From the NCBI RefSeq assembly GCF_900079775.1, contig NZ_LT556050.1, positions 539,728-576,386 of the forward strand: DNA of 36,659 bases, in the 5' to 3' direction. This document shows positions 31,837-36,659 of this stretch, piece after piece. Under the pieces are notes generated by a model that saw only the letters and a list, made by a program, of their open reading frames with translations, did not search any database and was not told the DNA's origin. Source of the DNA: Leyella lascolaii (lineage in GTDB: Bacteria; Bacteroidota; Bacteroidia; Bacteroidales; Bacteroidaceae). Positions within the stretch are counted from its first letter, which is position 1, and each line of letters opens with the position of its first letter. The position numbers and the translations under genes are program-made.

Positions 31837-32334
31837 ATGAGAAAGATAACGTTGAGCGAATACAACGCCATCCCGGAAGACTATCGCGGGATTTGGACTG
31901 TCGAACGTTGGGACTTGCCGGATTGGGCGGATTTACGCGAAAAACATATCGGCAAACGTACCATGATGGCATATGACAACGGCACGTGCCTGCTGGTTGA
32001 AGGAATGGGGTTTGAAATCGTGGATGACAGCTCATGGAAAAAAACGGATGAGGTCAGGCAGGAAATAGGATGCCATTATTTGAAATTCTACAGCGGGCAA
32101 GGGCGCGATCCTCATTACGCGGATTGCGTCATCCGATGGCGTGACACGCTGGAAACGGAAGAGGCAAGGATTGCTTTGGCCATGGATTCCGATACGGAGA
32201 AGGATGACGAAATATTCTTTTACTGCGACAGTTTGGACGATTTGAAATCGTTGGCGGACAAAGGCGGGGAGGATTTTACCGTTGCCGGATGCCTCGGTTT
32301 CGGGATATACGAAGAACTGTTGCAAACAACTTAA
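31837..32334 (+). CDS. Hypothetical 165-residue protein
   Basis: Unrecognised acidic soluble protein. The N-terminus (KITLSEYNAIPEDYRGIWTV) is followed by RKHIGKRTMMAYDNG-like strands (the sequence reads REKHIGKRTMMAYDNGTCLL) and an acidic helix (ALAMDSDTEKDDEIFFYCDS). It ends FGIYEELLQTT. There is no signal peptide or membrane helix. It begins 4 bases after the preceding stop, so it is translated with it. It precedes the second DUF4120 copy. Confidence 0.6.
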   Translation: MRKITLSEYNAIPEDYRGIWTVERWDLPDWADLREKHIGKRTMMAYDNGTCLLVEGMGFEIVDDSSWKKTDEVRQEIGCHYLKFYSGQGRDPHYADCVIRWRDTLETEEARIALAMDSDTEKDDEIFFYCDSLDDLKSLADKGGEDFTVAGCLGFGIYEELLQTT

Positions 32335-32345
32335 AATGATCGGAT

Positions 32346-32639
32346 ATGAAAATCAGATGTCAGGAACACTACGACAAGGTGGCAGAATATGCCAAGAGCA
32401 TTGGCGACACGACCTTTCAGAATTGCATCGGACGCCTCAAGCAATGGGAGAAAAACTCCAACGGCAGGTATGAGATTGAGTTCTATTGGGATTTTGCGCC
32501 GTATTCATTCGGATTCGCGGAAAGGACGCCGGACGGGCGGAACGGTATCGTAGGTGGATTGCTCTACCACGGCAGACCGGATGAGTCCTTTGCCGTGATG
32601 ATTGGAGGTCCGTTCCACGGATGGAGCATACATACGTAA
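32346..32639 (+). CDS. DUF4120 family protein, second copy
   Basis: A 97-residue paralogue of the protein at 10887. Shared blocks are SIGD, APYSFGF, PDGR.GIVGGLLYHG.PD.SFAV and FHGW.IHT; more than half of the residues agree by eye. The N-terminal helix has diverged (KIRCQEHYDKVAEYAKSIGD). Both copies lie downstream of a structured element of the same family, which suggests a duplicated module. The function is unknown. It is the last gene of its run. The next gene points the other way. Confidence 0.8.
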   Translation: MKIRCQEHYDKVAEYAKSIGDTTFQNCIGRLKQWEKNSNGRYEIEFYWDFAPYSFGFAERTPDGRNGIVGGLLYHGRPDESFAVMIGGPFHGWSIHT

Positions 32640-32681
32640 AAAATTCCACTCCACAAGTTAATCCGTGATTGCGCGAAAAAA

Positions 32682-32716
32682 GTGCAGAGGTAATCAACAT
32701 CCGATTACTTTTGCAC
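32682..32716. other. Hairpin and promoter-like box left of the ATPase gene
   Basis: GTGCA and GTAATC (32682-32695) pair with GATTAC and TGCAC (32703-32716). TACTTTTG at 32706-32713 matches the -7 consensus on the + strand, although no + strand gene follows. A similar GTAATC-N7-GATTAC hairpin lies beyond the other end of the ATPase gene at 34203. Confidence 0.5.
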
Positions 32717-32754
32717 CATTTTCACGCATTATTATACCATATATTATGTTAGAT

Positions 32755-34011
32755 TTATAATAGATTTCCTTCAGTATCTTTAAGGAAATCTATTACATTA
32801 ATGATTGATATGCCATCCGCATTCACATGAGAAGGGGTCAAACCTCCCACAATGACTATTTTAGGAAATCCATCTTTGATATGACGAAGGGAATTGGTTT
32901 CCTGGTCGATTTTTTCTTGAGTGGGCATATCAAGTGCAGACTGTATGTACACACGTTTGTCCCCACTGTTGCAAATGAAATCCACTTCCAGCAGTTTTCG
33001 CATTTTCCTTCCATCATCATTTGTTATTCTTACCTCAACTTGCCCTATATCAACTGAATACCCTCTGATGCGCAGCTCGTTATATATGATATTTTCCATC
33101 AGATGTCCACCATCAATCTGACGGTAGTTCAGACGGGCATTACGTAGTCCTACATCTTCAAAATAGTATTTTGAAGGCGTGTTGATGTAATGCTTTCCTT
33201 TAATGTCATATCGAATGGCTTTTTCCAACATAAAAGCATCCTGTAACATTCCAAGATAACTCTGTATGGTTGTATCTGAAATACTATGGCCTTTTACGGA
33301 CTTGAATGTATTTTCAAGGTTTGTCGGATTGGTCAGGCAGCCTATATTGGAAGCGATAATATCTATAAGCTCACTCAAATCATCATCGTTCCTAATGTTG
33401 TAACGCTCTTTTATATCGCGTATATAAGTTCCTTGGAACAAGGATTTGAGATAATTTTCTTTTTCTTTTTTATTTGAAAAAGATACGACCTGTGGCATTC
33501 CTCCATAAATCATATAATCCTGTAGGGCAGAAAGTTCATTTGTGTACTGTCCTGCCTTGAGAAATTCCGAAAAACTCAGCGGATGGACTCTGATTTCATA
33601 CCCTCGGCCACGAAATTCAGTTTTTACATCACTGGACAACATCCGGCTATTGCTTCCTGTCACGTATACGTCCGCATTTTTAATTTTCAGATAGCTGTTG
33701 AGTACATCTTCAAACTCAGGAACAAGTTGTATTTCATCCAATAGGATGTAATACATATCGTTATCTGTGATATGCCCATCGATGTAATCCAATAATATGT
33801 CCGGCTCTCTGAGGTGTTTACTACGTCGGTCTTCCAAATCAACCTGAATAATGTGCTCTTCATTCACACCGTTTTCAAGTAATGATTGTTTGAACAATTC
33901 AAATAGAAGATACGATTTTCCACAACGGCGTACACCGGTAATGATCTTAATCATCCCGTTGTGCATCACACTTTTCAGCTCCTGTAAATATTTATCCCTT
34001 GGTATAATCAT
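32755..34011 (-). CDS. AAA ATPase with DUF4143 C-terminal domain
   Basis: A 418-residue protein. The N-terminal AAA domain has Walker A GVRRCGKS (26-33), Walker B YYILLDEIQL near residue 92 and VYVTGSNSRMLSSD near 116. The C-terminal DUF4143 part has the typical KHYINTPSKYYFEDVGLRNA and EVDFICNSGDKRVYIQSALD; the EVDF/Q core resembles a nuclease-like fold. Such proteins are abundant in Bacteroides and their role is unclear. The gene is visibly richer in A and T than its neighbours, faces the other way and is bracketed by similar hairpins, so it is probably a recent cargo insertion. A TACTTTTG box lies only a few bases before the ATG, suggesting a very short leader. Confidence 0.88.
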   Translation of the reverse strand: MIIPRDKYLQELKSVMHNGMIKIITGVRRCGKSYLLFELFKQSLLENGVNEEHIIQVDLEDRRSKHLREPDILLDYIDGHITDNDMYYILLDEIQLVPEFEDVLNSYLKIKNADVYVTGSNSRMLSSDVKTEFRGRGYEIRVHPLSFSEFLKAGQYTNELSALQDYMIYGGMPQVVSFSNKKEKENYLKSLFQGTYIRDIKERYNIRNDDDLSELIDIIASNIGCLTNPTNLENTFKSVKGHSISDTTIQSYLGMLQDAFMLEKAIRYDIKGKHYINTPSKYYFEDVGLRNARLNYRQIDGGHLMENIIYNELRIRGYSVDIGQVEVRITNDDGRKMRKLLEVDFICNSGDKRVYIQSALDMPTQEKIDQETNSLRHIKDGFPKIVIVGGLTPSHVNADGISIINVIDFLKDTEGNLL

Positions 34012-34016
34012 GTTGC

Positions 34017-34092
34017 AAAAGTAGTGAAAATTATCAATATTGCAGCCATTCTATTGGAGAAAAATGGGAAAAATACCAATTTTCTCCAATAG
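34017..34092 (-). promoter_or_regulatory. ATPase gene promoter box and large inverted repeat
   Basis: On the - strand TACTTTTG (34024 to 34017) matches the -7 consensus, 5 bases before the ATG. Upstream, CTATTGGAGAAAA (34051-34063) and TTTTCTCCAATAG (34080-34092) form a perfect 13-bp inverted repeat with a further TGG/CCA inside. It covers the -33 region, so it may be an operator, perhaps for autoregulation. Confidence 0.5.
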
Positions 34093-34202
34093 AGGGCGGG
34101 TGTAAGCGAATCCTTGTTCATTATTTGCCCGCATTCATTAAAAATGAACAACCATAAATGAGCGAACAAAAAACATTTTTTATGTATTATCGTTCTGCAA
34201 GA

Positions 34203-34221
34203 GTAATCATTTTCTGATTAC
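34203..34221. other. Hairpin right of the ATPase gene
   Basis: GTAATCA (34203-34209) pairs with TGATTAC (34215-34221), followed by TTACGCA. The left flank at 32690-32708 has GTAATC-N7-GATTAC followed by TTTTGCA in the same orientation. The two may mark an insertion boundary or a shared regulator site. Confidence 0.4.
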
Positions 34222-34298
34222 TTACGCAAAATGATTGCAATTTTCTTAGACTAAATGTGCATTTTTCCATATTCCTCCATGAAAATCCATCATAAGCA

Positions 34299-34468
34299 CG
34301 CTTCGCTTGTCAAGTCCCTTCAAGAAGGTAACCCGGAGGACGATACCTTCCACGTTCAGGCCTCCGGTTTTCGGGCAAAAAATTCCCTGCGGTAATTTTT
34401 CACCCGAAAAAACGTTCCGGTATCGCCGTCCGAGTTGTGGAGACGGCCGGGACTTAGCAAGCGAAGCG
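34299..34468 (+). other. Structured element D, divergent member with possible pseudoknot
   Basis: The outer stem is CGCTTCGCTTG (34299-34309) with CAAGCGAAGCG (34458-34468), continued after a 2x2 internal loop by AAGTCCC/GGGACTT. Inside, hairpin CCGGAGG/CCTCCGG (34333-34367) carries CGATACC in its loop, which can pair with GGTATCG at 34419-34425, a pseudoknot-like contact. Hairpin TTTTCGGG/CCCGAAAA (34368-34410) and stem GCCGTC/GACGGC follow. AAGGTAACCC and the TGCGGTAATTTTT loop side resemble copies A to C. Confidence 0.6.
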
Positions 34469-34880
34469 ACCTACGACGCATAGGACAAGATAAAAAACAA
34501 TCTGACGGCGGTATTTTGCCGTGCTTGATGTCCCAATGGATTACGCCGTCAACACATCTCCCATACAAAATCTTCTTCCTGTCTTATAGAGCGGCACAAG
34601 GAAGCGGGGACTAAAGACAGCTCGCTCGCAACTCTGCATAATACGGTTTTCTCCTTGTCGGTTTCGTGGCGTTCCTGCCGTTTTTTCTTGCCCTGGGGCT
34701 TGCCATTCGTGTGTGCCCGCCCTTTTCCGCCTTTTTAATCCGGTGCTTTTCCTTGCTTTTTCCTCTGACTTTCCCGTTTTTCCGCCTCCCGCTTTTCCTC
34801 CCGCGGTGAAACAGGATGACAAACGATGAAACATATAGCACAACGTATTGTAAATCAATCATATATCAGAAATCATCCTA
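34469..34880. other. Gene-free stretch with strand composition bias
   Basis: I see no convincing gene here. There is a small inverted repeat (GACGGC near 34504 with GCCGTC near 34546). From about 34660 to 34800 the + strand is very rich in C and T; the corresponding - strand frame of 83 codons is a low-complexity Lys/Arg/Gly string that I do not accept as a gene. Confidence 0.4.
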
Positions 34881-34888
34881 TATATTTG
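34881..34888 (+). promoter_or_regulatory. Predicted -7 promoter box for the DUF4099/DUF3945 gene
   Basis: TATATTTG is an exact match to TAnnTTTG, 40 bases before the ATG at 34929. No clear -33 TTTG is seen at the usual distance. The leader CCCTAAAAAAACAAAGTT is A-rich, as for other genes of the element. Confidence 0.55.
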
Positions 34889-34928
34889 CACTGACAATCA
34901 TAGTTATCAACCCTAAAAAAACAAAGTT

Positions 34929-36659
34929 ATGGCAAAGAAAAATGGAAGGGACGATCCCCCTAAACCGCAAGTCGCCGAGAACGAACAGATGAGCGACATC
35001 ATCCTTATCCTCGACAAGATGGAACTGATTTTACAGGCAGTGTCCCAAATTGACAAGGACGGCAGGTACAAGACGGTTCCGGCAGACAAGGAGCATACAA
35101 ACTCCTTTCTGAAAATCGACCGCTACGCCAGTATGTTCGAGAATTTCCTGAAGAATTTCTGGAGCCAGCTCAAGGACCCGACACGCTTCGGCATCCTCTC
35201 CGTCAAGGAGAAAGCACTGGACGACCCGAAAGTGAGGCAGGCCATCGAAGACCTCGCCGCCGGAAAAAAGACAGACGCGGTGGAAGAATTCCTCAAACAG
35301 TACGAGATTGTCCCCCGCGACAAGGAAAACCAAAGTATCAACCATCAAAATCAAGAAGAAATGGCAAAAGAAAATGAAACACAGCAGCAGGCCGACCAAG
35401 GCGGAGGCACGCAGCAACAGCCCCAGTACCGCTACAACGAGTCCATGATCAACTGGGAACAGCTAAAGAACTTCGGGCTCTCCCGTGAGGAACTTCAGGA
35501 ACGGGGGCTGCTCGACCAGATGCTCAGAGGCTACAAGACCAACCAGGTAGTGCCCATCAGCATGAACTTCGGCTCCGCCGTATTACGTACCGACGCGAGG
35601 CTCTCGTTCCAGCAGTCCCGGGCTGGGGACATCGTACTGGGCATCCACGGTATCCGGCAGAAACCCGACCTCGACCGTCCCTACTTCGGACACATCTTCT
35701 CTGACGAGGACAAGAAGAACCTGCTTGAGACGGGCAACATGGGGCGTGTCGTGGAACTGAAAAACCGCAACGGCGAGTATGTCCCCTCTTTCGTCAGCAT
35801 CGACAAGCTGACCAACGAGGTGGTGGCGATGAAAGCCGAGAATGTCTTCATACCACGTGAAATCAGCGGGGTGAAACTGACCGAACAGGAACAGAACGAC
35901 CTGCGTGAAGGAAAGAAAATATTCATCGAAGGAATGACGGCCAGATCGGGCAATCCGTTCGATGCCCACATCCAGGTCAATGCCGAGCGCAGGGGCGTGG
36001 AGTTCATCTTCGAGAACGACAAGCTCTTCAACCGGCAGTATCTGGGAGGCGTGGAACTGACCAAGAAACAGATCGATGATTTGAACGGGGGTAAGGCCAT
36101 TTTCGTGGAGGGCATGAAACGCAAGGACGGGGAACTGTTCTCCTCCTACGTGAAGCTCGACGAAGCGACAGGCCGCCCGTCCTACACCCGCTACAATCCC
36201 GACTCCCCTGAAGGCGCACGGGAAATCTACATCCCGAATGAAATAGGCGGCGTGAAGGTCACTCCCGAGGAGCAGAAAGAGCTGCGTGAAGGGCGGCCCA
36301 TCTTCCTTAACGGCATGGTGAACCGCAGGGGCGAGGAATTCTCCTCATTCATCAAGGCGGACCTCGAAACGGGCCGTCTGAGCTATTCGCGCACACCGGA
36401 CGGTTTCGACCAGCGCGAGGAGTTCAAGATACCGGCCAAGGTATGGGACGTGGAGCTTACCCGCAAGCAGCGTGCCGACCTCCAAAGCGGCAAGGCGGTA
36501 CTGGTCGAGGGCATCAAGGGGTATGACGGCAAGACCATCTCGCAGTACGTCAAGGCGAACTTCAACCAGGGACGGCTGGACTTCTACAACGAGAACCCCG
36601 ACCGCAGACGCGACGCCGCGCAGCGCAACGTGGTGTCCGCCGCACAAAGACAGGGAGAG
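34929..36659 (+). CDS. DUF4099/DUF3945 repeat protein (3' end outside window)
   Basis: Open from ATG 34929 to the right edge (577 codons, no stop), so the protein is incomplete. Residues 1-135 are a charged helical domain beginning MAKKNGRDDPPKPQVAENEQ. A Q-rich linker follows (ETQQQADQGGGTQQQPQYRY), then a DUF4099-like domain (NWEQLKNFGLSREELQERGL). After it come at least four DUF3945-like repeats of about 60-75 residues with the pattern GVxLTxxQxxDLxxGKxIFVEGM, roughly at residues 315, 365, 438 and 510. In CTnDOT-type elements such a gene precedes a topoisomerase III gene (topB/exc), which may lie just outside. It probably binds DNA or acts beside the topoisomerase. Confidence 0.85.
   Translation, partial: MAKKNGRDDPPKPQVAENEQMSDIILILDKMELILQAVSQIDKDGRYKTVPADKEHTNSFLKIDRYASMFENFLKNFWSQLKDPTRFGILSVKEKALDDPKVRQAIEDLAAGKKTDAVEEFLKQYEIVPRDKENQSINHQNQEEMAKENETQQQADQGGGTQQQPQYRYNESMINWEQLKNFGLSREELQERGLLDQMLRGYKTNQVVPISMNFGSAVLRTDARLSFQQSRAGDIVLGIHGIRQKPDLDRPYFGHIFSDEDKKNLLETGNMGRVVELKNRNGEYVPSFVSIDKLTNEVVAMKAENVFIPREISGVKLTEQEQNDLREGKKIFIEGMTARSGNPFDAHIQVNAERRGVEFIFENDKLFNRQYLGGVELTKKQIDDLNGGKAIFVEGMKRKDGELFSSYVKLDEATGRPSYTRYNPDSPEGAREIYIPNEIGGVKVTPEEQKELREGRPIFLNGMVNRRGEEFSSFIKADLETGRLSYSRTPDGFDQREEFKIPAKVWDVELTRKQRADLQSGKAVLVEGIKGYDGKTISQYVKANFNQGRLDFYNENPDRRRDAAQRNVVSAAQRQGE

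Noticed and set aside
34611..34862. 83-codon - strand Lys/Arg-rich open frame
   Set aside because: It is low complexity, produced by the C/T-rich + strand, with no start context or known pattern.
1..36659. CRISPR arrays, tRNA or rRNA genes, insertion sequences, integrase or att sites
   Set aside because: I looked for regular repeat-spacer patterns, tRNA-like arms, transposase or tyrosine recombinase motifs, and terminal repeats, and saw none.

Overview
The window is the interior of a Bacteroidales integrative and conjugative element of the CTnDOT type, probably from Bacteroides, Parabacteroides or a relative. The evidence is a complete traA-to-traQ transfer cluster in the family's order, a mobA-mobB-mobC block, several DUF families typical of Bacteroidetes conjugative transposons, promoter -7 boxes of the Bacteroidetes form TAnnTTTG, and the near absence of Shine-Dalgarno sites. 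Neither element end is present: no integrase, excisionase or att site is seen, and the first and last genes run off the window.

Layout. (1) 1-10163, + strand: the tail of an unknown gene, a 1000-residue adenine methyltransferase-helicase fusion resembling DarB-type antirestriction proteins, then eleven tightly packed, mostly unrecognised genes. These include a very acidic 165-residue protein, a zinc-ribbon protein and a J-domain (HPDKGG) polyvalent-type protein. (2) 10219-12148: a lone - strand gene, then a DUF4120 gene and a DUF3871 gene. (3) 12225-23884, - strand: traE, F, G, a 349-residue gene in the traH position, traI to traQ, and a secreted lysozyme, which together form the mating-pair channel. 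(4) 23885-24453: a control region with phased repeats, a frameshifted gene relic and a perfect palindromic terminator. (5) 24454-26694, - strand: traA (ParA), a DUF3408 gene, a traD-like gene and a small gene. (6) 26695-27303: control and probable oriT region with four 10-bp-phased repeats, a good promoter and an 18-bp perfect palindrome. (7) 27304-31080, + strand: mobA (relaxosome accessory), mobB (relaxase), mobC (coupling ATPase). (8) 31297-32639: four small genes ending with a second DUF4120 gene. (9) 32755-34011, - strand: an AT-rich AAA ATPase/DUF4143 cargo gene bracketed by similar hairpins. (10) 34012-34928: a long non-coding region with strong secondary structure, then a DUF4099/DUF3945 repeat protein running off the end.

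Working together: MobA and MobB should nick and pilot DNA at the oriT, MobC should deliver it to the TraE-TraQ channel powered by TraG, and the lysozyme should open the wall. The left-hand + strand genes look like establishment and antirestriction functions for the recipient.

The most unusual signal is non-coding. Four large foldable elements (about 3353-3513, 10663-10856, 31091-31268 and 34299-34468) share architecture and orientation, lie upstream of + strand gene runs, and keep their stems paired although the stem sequences differ. They may be a structured RNA family or single-stranded-DNA promoters used on entry. A second signal is a 28-bp, 10-bp-phased repeat present in both transfer control regions. 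A third is a recurring CCATTAAAA motif about 10 nt before start codons.
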